DNA of 64,000 nt from Bacteroidota bacterium (GCA_020402865.1 JADBYT010000012.1:62001-126000); one strand, 5' to 3'; shown: positions 1-8,797, numbered from the stretch's first letter. Numbers and translations: made by a program. The notes: generated by a model not told the origin, from the sequence alone.

Positions 1-1
1 T

Positions 2-985
2 GCAGGAACTCCCACCTACGACGGAGGTTTTGTAATGTCGGGAAAAGACGGTTCAAACAGTTGTCTGGTTAAAGTAAATCTGAATGGAGGTGTTGACTGG
101 GGTTTTTCATGGAATCCGTGGAATAATGCTTACTGCCACACAAAAGATGTATGCCAGCTTAACGATGGAAGTATTATTGCGGGAGGTTATATTGATAATT
201 TGTGTTTTCTGCTCAAGGTGGATATTTCAGGATCAATAAGCTGGATTAAAACGTTTGGAGTTGGTACGGCAGCTAATCCTTCTGTATATCGTATTCATCC
301 GCTCTCTGATGGTTCTTTTCTGGCCTGTGGTGCAATGGTAAATTCTTTTACAAACCCCGGCGATTTTATTCTGAAAATGGATAGCGATGGGAATCTTATT
401 GGTGCTGCACAGCATACTTCAAATTATTCAACAATGAGTTATGCGCTTGATGGACGCTCTATGGTGAATCAATCGAATGAATTGTTTGTACTTCAGAATA
501 CATTTGCAGCAGGAAATCCGATTGAGCTCACCAAAATTGGCGTGGGTTTTGAATCGGGTTGCAACACCACACCCATTTCCGTTGCGTTTACTTCCCTGCC
601 TGTGCCGCCCATGTCATCGCTGCTGCGTACTGTATGGGCTGCCAATGATGGAATTGAGGTAACAGGCAATACACTTAGTGCATACCCGGTGAGCCTAACC
701 GTAAGTTTTATTTGTTTGGCAACCGGTATAACAGCCCCCCTACTGAGCAGTGATGCAAGTGTGTATCCCAACCCATCGGCAGCGGGCAATGTACTTCGCT
801 TTAATTCGGTGGGAACTGCGCGCTGGACAATAACTGATGCAGCAGGCAGCACCGTGCAGGAAGGGCGCGCCCAACCCGGCAACAATACATTGCCTGAGTT
901 AACGCTGAGCAGTGGCATGTACATGTTCCGCCTTGTAAACGATAACGGCGATGTACTTACGCAACAGAAACTGATTCGGGAATAA
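2..985 (+). CDS. T9SS-sorted secreted protein, C-terminal part
   Basis: The reading frame is open to the left edge of the window, so this is the C-terminal part of a larger protein. The visible 328 residues hold beta-rich repeats with recurring phrases such as GGYIDN and LLKVD, like the delta-60/NHL-like repeats of Bacteroidota surface proteins, though no clear family is assigned. The last 75 or so residues are a type A Por sorting domain: SVYPNPSAAGN, then a SGMYMFRLVND strand and a terminal KLIRE. Such domains are recognised by the type IX secretion system and removed or anchored at the cell surface. The gene is followed at once by a strong terminator. The substrate or role of the mature protein is unknown. 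Confidence 0.8.
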   Translation, partial: AGTPTYDGGFVMSGKDGSNSCLVKVNLNGGVDWGFSWNPWNNAYCHTKDVCQLNDGSIIAGGYIDNLCFLLKVDISGSISWIKTFGVGTAANPSVYRIHPLSDGSFLACGAMVNSFTNPGDFILKMDSDGNLIGAAQHTSNYSTMSYALDGRSMVNQSNELFVLQNTFAAGNPIELTKIGVGFESGCNTTPISVAFTSLPVPPMSSLLRTVWAANDGIEVTGNTLSAYPVSLTVSFICLATGITAPLLSSDASVYPNPSAAGNVLRFNSVGTARWTITDAAGSTVQEGRAQPGNNTLPELTLSSGMYMFRLVNDNGDVLTQQKLIRE

Positions 986-1004
986 CTCATATTGCTTTGT
1001 TTGT

Positions 1005-1042
1005 GAAGTCGTTTCAGCCTGGCTGAAGCGGCTTCTTTTTTT
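1005..1042 (+). terminator. Rho-independent terminator
   Basis: A long hairpin (GAAGTCGTTTCAGCC paired with GGCTGAAGCGGCTTC, with G-T pairs) is followed by seven or more T residues. It lies 20 nt after the stop of the T9SS cargo gene. Confidence 0.85.
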
Positions 1043-1059
1043 ATGGGGTGTAAACGGCA

Positions 1060-1090
1060 TTGTGTTTAGCCGGGCTTTTGCGTAAGTTCG
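1060..1090 (+). promoter_or_regulatory. Candidate Bacteroidota-type promoter
   Basis: A TTG at 1060-1062 is followed after 20 bp by TAAGTTCG (1083-1090), one mismatch from the TAnnTTTG -7 consensus. It sits 20 bp before the start codon of the aminotransferase-fold gene and just after a terminator, where a new promoter is expected. Confidence 0.4.
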
Positions 1091-1109
1091 TGTTTAAACA
1101 GAAAGTGCA

Positions 1110-2360
1110 ATGGATAAACGTTCGTTTCTTAAGAAAGCCGGTTTGCTTGGACTTGCAGCGGCATCGCGCATTTCATTGCCCGCACGCGAAACTGCGATCG
1201 CATTGCCCCAAGGCGATAACGACGAGGCCTTCTGGCAGGAAATACGCAATGGCTACGACCTGCCTGCCGATTTTGTGAATTTCGAAAACGGCTACTACTG
1301 TGTGCAACCCCGCTATGTTACCGAGAAATACATGGCACACATGCACGAAGTAAACCGGCTGGGCGCGCGTTACATGCGTACTGTACAGTTTGAAAACAAA
1401 AATGCCATAGCCGCAAGGCTTGCACAAACAGCAGGCGTGCAAAGCGACGAACTGATTATTACGCGCAACACAACCGAGGCGCTTGACATGGTGATTGCCG
1501 GTTTTCCGTGGCGCAAAGGTGATGAGGCGGTGATGGCCATGCACGACTATGGTGCCATGCTTGATATGTTTAAGCAGGTGGCGCGGCGGCACGGTGTGGT
1601 AAACAAACTGGTAACCGTTCCGCTTCATCCGCAAAGCGACGATGAAATTGTAAAGGTGTATGAAGCGGCTATTACCAAACGTACAAAGCTGCTCATGCTT
1701 TCGCACATGATAAATATTACCGGACAAATTCTTCCGGTGAAAAAAATTGCCGATATGGCCCGAAGCCGGGGCGTGCAGGTAATGGTTGACGGTGCGCATG
1801 CCTTTGCACATTTCCGGTTTTCAATTAATGACCTCAACTGTGATTATTACGCATGCAGTTTACACAAGTGGCTGAGCGCACCGCTGGGAGCAGGATTCCT
1901 GTGGATGCGAAAAGAACACATCCCCGCCATCTGGCCGCTTTTTGCCGAAGAAGGTATAGCGCCTGAAAAAATAGCACGCCTCAATCACACCGGCACACAT
2001 CCCGTACACACCGACCTCGCCATTGCCGATGCGCTTGATTACTACACGCACATTGGCACCGAAAGAAAAGAAAACAGACTGCGTACACTTCACCAGCGCA
2101 TCACTTCGCAACTCAGCAGCGCCACTCACCTTGTAATAAATACACCGGCTGATTCTGCAAGACATTGCGCTATTCTGAACATCGGTGTAAAAGGCATGCA
2201 ACCTGCCCAACTAGCTAAACGCCTTTTCGACGAACACAAAATTTACACCGTTGCAATTGACAACAACGGCGTGAGCGGCTGCCGCATTACCCCAAACATT
2301 TACAACACGCTTACAGAAGCCGACCAACTTGCACAGGCCTTACTTGCCATGAAGCCATAA
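1110..2360 (+). CDS. Class V aminotransferase-fold PLP enzyme (isopenicillin-N-epimerase-like), exported
   Basis: The 416-residue protein has the class V aminotransferase fold used by cysteine desulfurases, kynureninase-like and isopenicillin N epimerase-like enzymes. The PLP site is visible: TRNTTEALDM binds the phosphate, MVDGAHAFAHF carries the aspartate facing the pyridine nitrogen, and SLHKWLSAPLGAGFLW holds the Schiff-base lysine. The N-terminus (MDKRSFLKKAGLLGLAAA) is a Tat-like or short signal segment, with KR rather than RR, so export is likely but the route is uncertain. Family members act on amino acids, but the substrate cannot be told. It is monocistronic, followed by a hairpin. 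Confidence 0.85.
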   Translation: MDKRSFLKKAGLLGLAAASRISLPARETAIALPQGDNDEAFWQEIRNGYDLPADFVNFENGYYCVQPRYVTEKYMAHMHEVNRLGARYMRTVQFENKNAIAARLAQTAGVQSDELIITRNTTEALDMVIAGFPWRKGDEAVMAMHDYGAMLDMFKQVARRHGVVNKLVTVPLHPQSDDEIVKVYEAAITKRTKLLMLSHMINITGQILPVKKIADMARSRGVQVMVDGAHAFAHFRFSINDLNCDYYACSLHKWLSAPLGAGFLWMRKEHIPAIWPLFAEEGIAPEKIARLNHTGTHPVHTDLAIADALDYYTHIGTERKENRLRTLHQRITSQLSSATHLVINTPADSARHCAILNIGVKGMQPAQLAKRLFDEHKIYTVAIDNNGVSGCRITPNIYNTLTEADQLAQALLAMKP

Positions 2361-2391
2361 AAAACAGTGGTCCCTGCAAGAAACCACTGTT
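2359..2391 (-). terminator. Terminator between convergent genes
   Basis: AACAGTGGT (2363-2371) pairs with ACCACTGTT (2383-2391). On the minus strand the stem runs into six T residues, so it can end the DUF4382 lipoprotein transcript; the aminotransferase gene reads into it from the other side. Confidence 0.7.
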
Positions 2392-2447
2392 CCTGTAAAC
2401 GCAGGCAACATAGGGTTTGCCCTCGCAATGCTGCCCTGGCTTACAGA

Positions 2448-3218
2448 CTATAATGCACCAAGATCAACAAGTGCATTTGCATTTACAGTAACTACCGAAA
2501 CTGAAACCGCTGCGGCCACATCAGGCACATACACTCGCAAGGTGTAACTGCCCGGAGGCAAACCACGCAACATAAAATGTCCTGTAAGCCGGTCAGCATA
2601 GGTGGTATAAATCTGGTTGCCGCTTTGTGCTTCAATTACCACACCACTTCCCGCAGCTGCGGCATAATGACCGGTAATAGCACCCGTTTGCATGGCGTTA
2701 AACCCGCGTATTACCGGATGTAATTCATACGTACCATTCCCGTTCTGTCTTACAGAGCGGCCTGCATCAAAATCAAGAAATAACACCGTGGTGGCTGCAT
2801 TAGTTATTTCTTCGTTCACATTAATCTTCAACCCCGACTGACTGCCCGATGGCACGGTAAGCGGATGAAGCGCATTATTTACTTTGATACTGTTTTGTGA
2901 ACCCAGAATAAGCCGGAACTGTGTAAGCTTACCAGCCGGTATGTCGGAATTGATAAACAAGGTATCCACACCGTTTACAAAATCGAGCAGATTATACACG
3001 CCATTCTGCACAGGCAGACTGATCCATCCCGAACCCGCAAGATGCGCTTCGGCTCCCTGAATATCAACATTCACTTCCTCTACATTTCCCGCAATAGGGC
3101 TATCCATCATGCGGGCGTGCAAACGGCCTTTATCACTATCCTTCTTGCATGAAGAGGTGATAAGAAGCATAACCGCTACTGCTGCTGCTACAATTACTGA
3201 AGTTCGCATAAGCCTCAT
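2448..3218 (-). CDS. DUF4382 lipoprotein
   Basis: A 256-residue lipoprotein: a short hydrophobic signal ends in ITSSC, the lipidated cysteine, followed by KKD. The N-terminal half matches DUF4382, a beta-sandwich common in Bacteroidota and marine bacteria (opening GRLHARMMDSPI, then VNVDIQGAEAH and FRLILGSQNSIKVNN). The C-terminal quarter (AITGHYAAAAGSG to the end) looks like a carboxypeptidase-regulatory-like sandwich that often follows DUF4382. It is probably held in the outer membrane. No enzymatic residues are seen and its role is unknown. M4 at 3209 is an alternative start. Confidence 0.8.
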   Translation of the reverse strand: MRLMRTSVIVAAAVAVMLLITSSCKKDSDKGRLHARMMDSPIAGNVEEVNVDIQGAEAHLAGSGWISLPVQNGVYNLLDFVNGVDTLFINSDIPAGKLTQFRLILGSQNSIKVNNALHPLTVPSGSQSGLKINVNEEITNAATTVLFLDFDAGRSVRQNGNGTYELHPVIRGFNAMQTGAITGHYAAAAGSGVVIEAQSGNQIYTTYADRLTGHFMLRGLPPGSYTLRVYVPDVAAAVSVSVVTVNANALVDLGAL

Positions 3219-3304
3219 TTGTTAAGTTTAACAATGACAAAAGCGATGACCAGCCTTTGCTTTTACTACATTAAATTTCAATGAAGAATAAAACTGATTG
3301 CCGG

Positions 3305-3820
3305 TTAAAATGCCACACGCAGATTAAGCGCCGCGTCAAAAGCGCCGTCGAACCAGGGATATACATTCATAAACGGCTTTATATCGACACCGGCCGAAAG
3401 TGGTGTGCCTTTAAACCGGTATTCAAGCCCTATAATTCCGGCTATACCAAAACACGGAGCGCGGTAGTAATAATCATACTCGCGGTATTTCCAGTGATGA
3501 TATCTGTCGTGATAATACCAGCGGTTTCCACCAAACACGCCCACATACCCACCGGCACCATAGTATAAACTTAATCCGCTTGCAGCGGGAAATTCCTGAA
3601 AACGCTCGTACAGTACGGTCACCTGAAATGGTCTGTAGCCCGATCCGATAATACCTTCGATGGCACCCTTCCCCACATTTCCGCGCAGGGTAAGTCCAAT
3701 ATCTGACCCGAACCGGAAGCCTGCTGCAGCCTGCTGAGCCGTACACCACTTAAACTGCAGCAAAAACAGAAACAAAAGCACCATAGCTGCGTAAACCGGC
3801 TTTGTCATTAGTGCATTCAT
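3305..3820 (-). CDS. Small secreted outer-membrane-barrel-like protein
   Basis: The start is placed at 3820 because a rare strong Shine-Dalgarno (GGAGG) lies 5 nt before that ATG and the product then opens with a signal peptide (MNALMTKPVYAAMVLLFLFLL, cleavage near WCTAQQ). The 171-residue product has alternating short strands (LYYGAGGYVGVFGG, IIGLEYRFKGTPLSAGVDIKP) and ends in phenylalanine (LNLRVAF), as barrel proteins do. It carries a tyrosine- and histidine-rich insert (WYYHDRYHHW to YDYYYR). Likely a small outer-membrane barrel of unknown function. Confidence 0.7.
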   Translation of the reverse strand: MNALMTKPVYAAMVLLFLFLLQFKWCTAQQAAAGFRFGSDIGLTLRGNVGKGAIEGIIGSGYRPFQVTVLYERFQEFPAASGLSLYYGAGGYVGVFGGNRWYYHDRYHHWKYREYDYYYRAPCFGIAGIIGLEYRFKGTPLSAGVDIKPFMNVYPWFDGAFDAALNLRVAF

Positions 3821-3979
3821 AACAACCTCCTCTTGTGTGTGTAACTGTGCAAGTTTACGCGCGTACAAGGGCAAAGACCGGGAGCTTTCGACCCTCTGCA
3901 TAAAATCTCCGGTAATTGGTATCACATCAGATATAATTCTTTCTCTTACCTTTACGTTAATCACAAAAACACATCTGCT

Positions 3980-4669
3980 ATGCGTTGCCTGATTGTCGAT
4001 GATGACGAACTGATCCGGATTGATATCGAGAACCGTTTATCACAATTGCCCGGTTTTATGCTGGTGGGTTCTTGTGGTTCAGCAGCAGAAGCAGCCGCTT
4101 TACTCATGCACGAATCGGTTGATTTAATTTTCCTCGATGTGCAGCTCCCAAAGATGAACGGACTGGAGTTTTTGCGCACGCTTGATCAGCGCAGGCCGAA
4201 AATTATTATGATGACTTCCAATAAAGAATATGCCGCTGAGGCATTTGAATATGAAGTCAATGATTTTCTGGTAAAACCATTTACCGACGAACGTTTCATG
4301 CGCGCACTGCTGCGCCTGAAAAAAAATACCGAAGCCACACCGGCTTCCTCATCAGGTCAGGATCATGTATTTGTAAAAGTGAACGGCCTGCTTGAAAAAG
4401 TAAATTTTTATGACATTACCTATATCGAGGCGATGTCGGATTACATTCAAATACATGCCGCCGGCCGCAAGCTGGTTGTACACAGCACCATGAAAAATCT
4501 GGAACAGTCGCTGCCGGCTTCCGATTTTTTCAGAGTTCACAATTCCTATCTCGTGCGCCTCGACAGTATTACCCGTATTGATGACAATGCGCTTATTGTG
4601 GATGGGAAAGCTATTCCTGTAAGCCGTTCCAAGATGAAACCGCTGATGGAAAGGTTGCGGGTGTTGTAG
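3980..4669 (+). CDS. LytTR-family response regulator
   Basis: The 229-residue protein has a receiver domain (residues 1-115) with the acidic patch DDD at 7-9, phospho-acceptor D53 in FLDVQLP, a switch threonine in MMTSN and the conserved lysine in LVKPF. A LytTR DNA-binding domain follows (about 130-229: VFVKVNGLLEKV, IEAMSDYIQIH, FFRVHNSYLVRLD). It should bind direct repeats upstream of its target genes when phosphorylated. No LytS-type kinase adjoins it, so it may answer to a distant kinase. It lies divergent from the small barrel gene at 3820. Confidence 0.92.
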   Translation: MRCLIVDDDELIRIDIENRLSQLPGFMLVGSCGSAAEAAALLMHESVDLIFLDVQLPKMNGLEFLRTLDQRRPKIIMMTSNKEYAAEAFEYEVNDFLVKPFTDERFMRALLRLKKNTEATPASSSGQDHVFVKVNGLLEKVNFYDITYIEAMSDYIQIHAAGRKLVVHSTMKNLEQSLPASDFFRVHNSYLVRLDSITRIDDNALIVDGKAIPVSRSKMKPLMERLRVL

Positions 4670-4697
4670 TTGGTTTTATTATAAAGAAAAATCAAAA

Positions 4698-4852
4698 CTG
4701 CGTCCGGTTTTCTTCGTCGAAAGACGGAAGAAAACCGGACGCAGCCGTTTTCACAAACGCCGAAGGCGTTAGCTGTAAGCTGCGGAAAGTTTCTACCGGC
4801 AAAGCCGGTAAACTTTCCGCCCATTTGAAAGAAGTTTCCAACTTCTTTCAAA
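4698..4852. repeat. Cluster of four palindromes (REP-like)
   Basis: Four hairpins stand in a row between convergent genes: 4698-4718 with 4723-4744 (CTGCGTCCGGTTTTCTT arm, one unpaired base), 4756-4770 (AACGCC/GGCGTT), 4782-4820 (GCGGAAAGTTT/AAACTTTCCGC enclosing ACCGGC/GCCGGT) and 4824-4852 (a perfect 13-bp stem). The last one contains the stop codon of the minus-strand gene. The third shares its core (AAGTTT, CCGGC, three A or T, GCCGG, AAACTTTCC) with palindromes at 54739-54770, 56034-56065 and 56081-56105. None has a clear T run, so they are not simple terminators. Confidence 0.75.
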
Positions 4853-5819
4853 CCCTCCGGCGATAGATTTTCCGCTCCTCATTAGTCTGAATCATAATTC
4901 TATCAGCAGAAATTATCAGAAGCTCAAATTTATGATTAATCTTCAAGTCAAATCTTGCAGGAGATAATTGATAAAGTTGCGATTGGTATGAACTCGCGTT
5001 GAGCAGATAGGGAGTCTTCACGTCATTATATTTAATAATTAACAGAGTATCTTCTGAATTACTCTCATTTATCCACCTTCCCGTTGGACGAATGAGTATG
5101 TGAGACTGCCATTCTATAGACGAGTGTTTGGTTTGAAGTAAATTCTCATATTTCCTGTCTGAAAAATAATCAACTGATAATATATGCGCCAGAACAGTCC
5201 AATATGATTTTTCGGTACTTAAATTTTTTTGGGGAATAATCTTAAGACGAGCACGAGTATATATTTTTCTATTAACAGCACCAGAGTTTGATGTTCTTTG
5301 TTGAACAAAGTACTGGGCTGTTACTTTTTCCATTTCCAAATTATAGAATTCAAATTCATTTATTGGATCTAATAGATATGTACCAGCATTAATATGAACA
5401 AACCGGGGCAAGGGCTGAAATATAGTACTCATATAAAATTCATTATTATTACCATTTCTCAGAATTGGAAATGATTCAGTTTGCAAATTATAGACTCCAA
5501 AATTACAATCACTATAAAACGTATAAGTAGTATCAAAGTTGATTTGCCTCACCTGATTATTCACACTGGCTATTGTCCGGTCACAATACGGTTTCCATTC
5601 AAATTCATTATTCCGGCAACGGTTATATTCCTGCTTGTCGAAACGTTGCTGATAATGAGACAAATACCTTTCATTTTCCTTCAAACCTACATCAATATCA
5701 TAAATAGAAAGAAACATGAGAAACCCTGTATGGGGATACCAGAGCCGGTCAACCGTTTGCGCCTTTAGGAAATAAGGCCCGGTGATAAAAAAAAGCAGGA
5801 TAATCAGTTTAGTTTTCAT
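4848..5819 (-). CDS. Secreted hypothetical protein, AT-rich
   Basis: Start chosen at 5819, where MKTKLIILLFFITGPYFLKAQ is a standard signal peptide; the open frame continues upstream but that part is not protein-like. The mature part of about 300 residues is mixed alpha/beta with many aromatic and asparagine residues and no motif I recognise. It is visibly richer in A and T than neighbouring genes, which may point to recent acquisition. Its last codons and stop run into the palindrome cluster at 4824-4852. Confidence 0.65.
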   Translation of the reverse strand: MKTKLIILLFFITGPYFLKAQTVDRLWYPHTGFLMFLSIYDIDVGLKENERYLSHYQQRFDKQEYNRCRNNEFEWKPYCDRTIASVNNQVRQINFDTTYTFYSDCNFGVYNLQTESFPILRNGNNNEFYMSTIFQPLPRFVHINAGTYLLDPINEFEFYNLEMEKVTAQYFVQQRTSNSGAVNRKIYTRARLKIIPQKNLSTEKSYWTVLAHILSVDYFSDRKYENLLQTKHSSIEWQSHILIRPTGRWINESNSEDTLLIIKYNDVKTPYLLNASSYQSQLYQLSPARFDLKINHKFELLIISADRIMIQTNEERKIYRRRV

Positions 5820-6051
5820 GGTTATAATTTTTTTCAATAGTAAACCATACATTACACAAACAACTCCTACAATCTGATGAATTTCTATCCACACAAAATG
5901 AGAGCCGCATTGAATTAAGTTCCCAGCTTCATTCACCCTTCCAACAAACAATCCACAAAAACTCAACCAACCACCGACAAATATCCCCCAACGGCCGAAA
6001 TTCCTGAACTTTTACTATTTCCTGTTGCATCTTGCGTACAGATTCAACCAC

Positions 6052-6231
6052 AGCAGCCGGGTTCCACACACTCAGGGCTGCTTCGGGATAAAGACTTCGG
6101 ACCCGCGTATCTGCGGCAGGGGGAGCTGCCTGCGATACACCTTTTGAAGAGGTATAATGTTTGCCCGGGTCCGCCTCCGTCCGAATCATTATACCTCGTA
6201 CACCCGCCCCAAAAGGGTGGGTGTTTTTTTT
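6052..6231 (+). ncRNA. Candidate structured RNA with pseudoknot, ending in a terminator
   Basis: The 5820-6297 stretch holds no convincing gene, but its second half is full of paired segments on the plus strand: AGCAGCC/GGCTGCT (6052-6058, 6076-6082); CGGACCCG/CGGGTCCG (6098-6105, 6166-6173); an imperfect hairpin 6107-6138; GAGGTATAATG/CATTATACCTC (6149-6159, 6187-6197); then a terminator at 6200-6231. The second and fourth helices interleave, so both can form only as a pseudoknot; TTCGGAC/GTCCGAA (6096-6102, 6179-6185) is a competing pair. No plus-strand gene precedes the terminator, so it ends either a small RNA or an attenuated leader of the Hpt-kinase operon. I recognise no known RNA family. 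Region 5820-6051 shows nothing. Confidence 0.45.
6200..6231 (+). terminator. Rho-independent terminator upstream of the Hpt operon
   Basis: ACACCCGCCC pairs with GGGTGGGTGT around AAAA and is followed by eight T residues. It faces the plus strand with no plus-strand gene before it. Confidence 0.8.
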
Positions 6232-6297
6232 GAATGAATTTTAAGACCAACGATAAACGCAATTCCCATGATCCGCGTAACTTCGTTCCATCACGCT

Positions 6298-6654
6298 ATG
6301 AGTAATTTCAGCCATATTCATCTCGGCGAGTTGGAGAACATGTCGCGCGGAAATCAGTCGTTTGTGGTTCGTATGCTGCAAACCTGCCTGAAATCGATTC
6401 CAGAGCAAATGGAAATCATGCAGCAGGGTTTGAGCAGCGACAACCGCGAAGATGTGAAACTGGCGGCACACCGTCTGCGCCCGGCCTTTCATTATCTGGG
6501 GCGGGCCGACATCAGCGCACAGCTCGAACAGCTTGAACAGCGCGCCTTCAGTGGCGAGCGTGATGAACTTCTCGAATCCATCACCTCACTCAGCCAACAG
6601 GCTACGCTGGTTATTTCAGATACCCGTGCAGCACTTAGCGGCTATCATGCCTGA
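6298..6654 (+). CDS. Stand-alone Hpt (histidine phosphotransfer) protein
   Basis: A 118-residue all-helical protein with the Hpt signature: helix GELENMSRGNQSFVVRML near the start and AAHRLRPAFHYLG, in which the first histidine (H58 from this start) is the expected phospho-acceptor. The usual lysine/glycine after it (HSLKGS) is changed to RLRPA, as seen in some Bacteroidota Hpt proteins. It should relay phosphate between the hybrid kinase just downstream and a response regulator. The start at 6298 puts the first Hpt helix at the N-terminus; an in-frame ATG at 6268 is the alternative. Its stop overlaps the kinase start by 8 nt, so the two are translationally coupled. Confidence 0.82.
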   Translation: MSNFSHIHLGELENMSRGNQSFVVRMLQTCLKSIPEQMEIMQQGLSSDNREDVKLAAHRLRPAFHYLGRADISAQLEQLEQRAFSGERDELLESITSLSQQATLVISDTRAALSGYHA

Positions 6655-8797
6655 ACCGCGCCGGAATATGCAGCAGCGTAATTTTTTCATTACCGGAAAA
6701 GCGGTGTTGGGTTTCCTGCTCATGGCAGGCATATTCGGCTTTGGTATTTATCTTGTGTTCCGTTCGTTGCAACAGCTTTCGGGCGAAGTAGCCGTAATTA
6801 ACGAGCCCAACCGCAAACTGGCCGAGTGGAAAGCATTGCGGGCGAAAGTAAATGAAGCCGCCGACCTGGTGCGCCGTTATGCGCTGAGCGGCAATGAAGA
6901 AGAGCTTGACCAGTTTGAAGATCTGCGCATCGATTTGCCGCTGTATATCGATTCATTGCGGCAGCAACTTCCCGACTCGCTCCGGCACTATACCGACTCG
7001 CTCGAAACCTTGTCGGGCGAACGGCTCGATTTACTCTCACTGCTTTCGAGTGCACCCGAAGCCGAAGCCGAAGGCAGTGTGCTCGACGAAGCAGTGAATG
7101 AACTCAACCGCATACAACAAGACAGCCGCCTGCTGGCCGAAACTACTGTTACGCGTATCAATCTGAAACCATTGCCGGCAAACACGTTTAAGAAAGACAG
7201 TGTTGCCGCAGCGGCAAAGAAAAAACGCCGCAAAAACGAGTCGGTAGCTTTGCCCGATGATACAGCGACGATTGAAACGCCGGTTACGCAATCAATCACC
7301 AAAATCACCTACACTCCTCAGGCGCAGCGCGATGCCGAGATTTACAGCTCATTGAACCGGCTCCGCTGGCGTGAAAAATTTGCCGAAAAAATTCGTAACG
7401 AAGGCCGGCTTGAACTCCTGCTCAAAAATCAGGAAATTGAGCAGCGCATCACCGATTTGTCGGAAGCCTTTGAAGCGCAGGAACTCAAGCAAAGTGCCGC
7501 ACTCATCCAGTCGGCCACATTGTTTGCCGAGAAACGCGCCAGACGTATTGCCGAAGCGCTGGCCGTGGCCGGACTTATTCTCATTTTGTTTTTCACGCTG
7601 CTCATTCACCGCGACAGCCGCCGCTCAGTGCGTTTGCGCTTGCAAACCGAGCGTGCACGCGACAACGCCGAAGAGCTGGCAAAGGCACGCGAGCAATTTG
7701 TAGCCAACATGAGCCACGAAGTGCGCACACCGCTTAATGTAATCAGCGGATTCACCGGCGCACTCATGCGCACACCGCTCAACAGCGAACAACTCCGACA
7801 GGTGCAATCGGTTAACCGCGCTTCGCAATACCTGATCGCGCTTATTAATGATACGCTCGATTATTCGAAAATGAATGCGGGAAAATTCGAACTCGATCAT
7901 TTTCCGTTCAGCACTGCAGAGCTGTTCAGTGATATTGAATCGGCCTTTGAAGGAGAAGCCAAAAACAGAGGCATTGGTTTGCGCTTTGATATTGACAGCA
8001 AGGTTCCCGCCTACCTTACCGGCGACCCGATGCGATTGCGGCAGATTCTGTTTAATCTGGTAGCCAATGCCATTAAATTCACAGCCAAAGGCGAAGTGGC
8101 TGTTGCTGCTGAAATAACCAATGCCGGAGAACAATCGGTTGATTTCGTGATCAAAGTAAGTGATACCGGCATAGGAATTCCGGCCGATAAACTGAACAGC
8201 ATTTTTGAAGCCTTCAGTCAGGCCGACAACAGCATTACCCGCCGCTTCGGCGGTACCGGACTTGGCCTCACCATTTCGCGCCTGCTTACCGAACGCATGA
8301 ACGGCACACTTCAGGTAAGCAGCGAACCAGGACAGGGGTCTGTATTTACGGTGTCGCTGCCGGGCATGGTACTCGCTAAAGATCAGCTCCCAAAAGCCGA
8401 TACACCAAAAGCGTACAACACGCTCAAAGGATTGCAGGTGCTGGTGTGCGACGATGAAGAACTGAACCGGATTGTTGCACAGCAATTACTCAGCCATTAT
8501 GAAATTGAAGTAACGGAGGCCGGAAGCGGCAGCGAAGCAATAGCAGAACTTGAGCGGCAGCACGTACACATTGTGCTGATGGATGTGCAGATGCCCGGTC
8601 AGAGCGGAATTGACACGGTACAGCAAATCAGAAAAACAGCCGGTATCGAAGCGAGTATTGTTGTGGCGGTTACGGGCAACGCCTTACCGGAAGAAAAACA
8701 GCGTTGTATGGATGCCGGCATGAATGCCTATCTCGCAAAACCATATACCGAGGCACAGCTGCTTGATCTTCTCATTCAGCTCGACCCCAGAAATTGA
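6647..8797 (+). CDS. Hybrid sensor histidine kinase
   Basis: The start at 6647 overlaps the Hpt stop; the 716-residue product has a membrane segment at about 13-40, a helical periplasmic sensor region of about 260 residues with a lysine-rich patch (AAAKKKRRKN), a second membrane helix at about 302-322, and then the catalytic core. HisKA has NMSHEVRTPLNV with H357; HATPase_c shows NAIKFT, DTGIGIP and GGTGLGLTIS. A C-terminal receiver follows with CDDEE, D646 in LMDVQMPG and AYLAKPYT. The likely relay is H357 to D646 to the Hpt histidine, then to a separate regulator such as the receiver protein just downstream. The sensor ligand is unknown. Confidence 0.93.
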   Translation: MPEPRRNMQQRNFFITGKAVLGFLLMAGIFGFGIYLVFRSLQQLSGEVAVINEPNRKLAEWKALRAKVNEAADLVRRYALSGNEEELDQFEDLRIDLPLYIDSLRQQLPDSLRHYTDSLETLSGERLDLLSLLSSAPEAEAEGSVLDEAVNELNRIQQDSRLLAETTVTRINLKPLPANTFKKDSVAAAAKKKRRKNESVALPDDTATIETPVTQSITKITYTPQAQRDAEIYSSLNRLRWREKFAEKIRNEGRLELLLKNQEIEQRITDLSEAFEAQELKQSAALIQSATLFAEKRARRIAEALAVAGLILILFFTLLIHRDSRRSVRLRLQTERARDNAEELAKAREQFVANMSHEVRTPLNVISGFTGALMRTPLNSEQLRQVQSVNRASQYLIALINDTLDYSKMNAGKFELDHFPFSTAELFSDIESAFEGEAKNRGIGLRFDIDSKVPAYLTGDPMRLRQILFNLVANAIKFTAKGEVAVAAEITNAGEQSVDFVIKVSDTGIGIPADKLNSIFEAFSQADNSITRRFGGTGLGLTISRLLTERMNGTLQVSSEPGQGSVFTVSLPGMVLAKDQLPKADTPKAYNTLKGLQVLVCDDEELNRIVAQQLLSHYEIEVTEAGSGSEAIAELERQHVHIVLMDVQMPGQSGIDTVQQIRKTAGIEASIVVAVTGNALPEEKQRCMDAGMNAYLAKPYTEAQLLDLLIQLDPRN

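Noticed and set aside
5929-6189. Minus-strand open frame of 86 codons in the gene-free stretch
   Set aside because: It begins inside the stem at 6187-6197, has no start signal and no protein-like domain; the plus-strand RNA structure explains the sequence better.
6140-6200. tRNA or tmRNA in the gene-free stretch
   Set aside because: No T-arm GTTCRANTC pattern, no acceptor stem of the right spacing and no CCA-type end could be found.
7625-8485. Minus-strand frame of 286 codons opposite the hybrid kinase
   Set aside because: The kinase motifs on the plus strand are unbroken; the antisense product has no signal, fold or start site.
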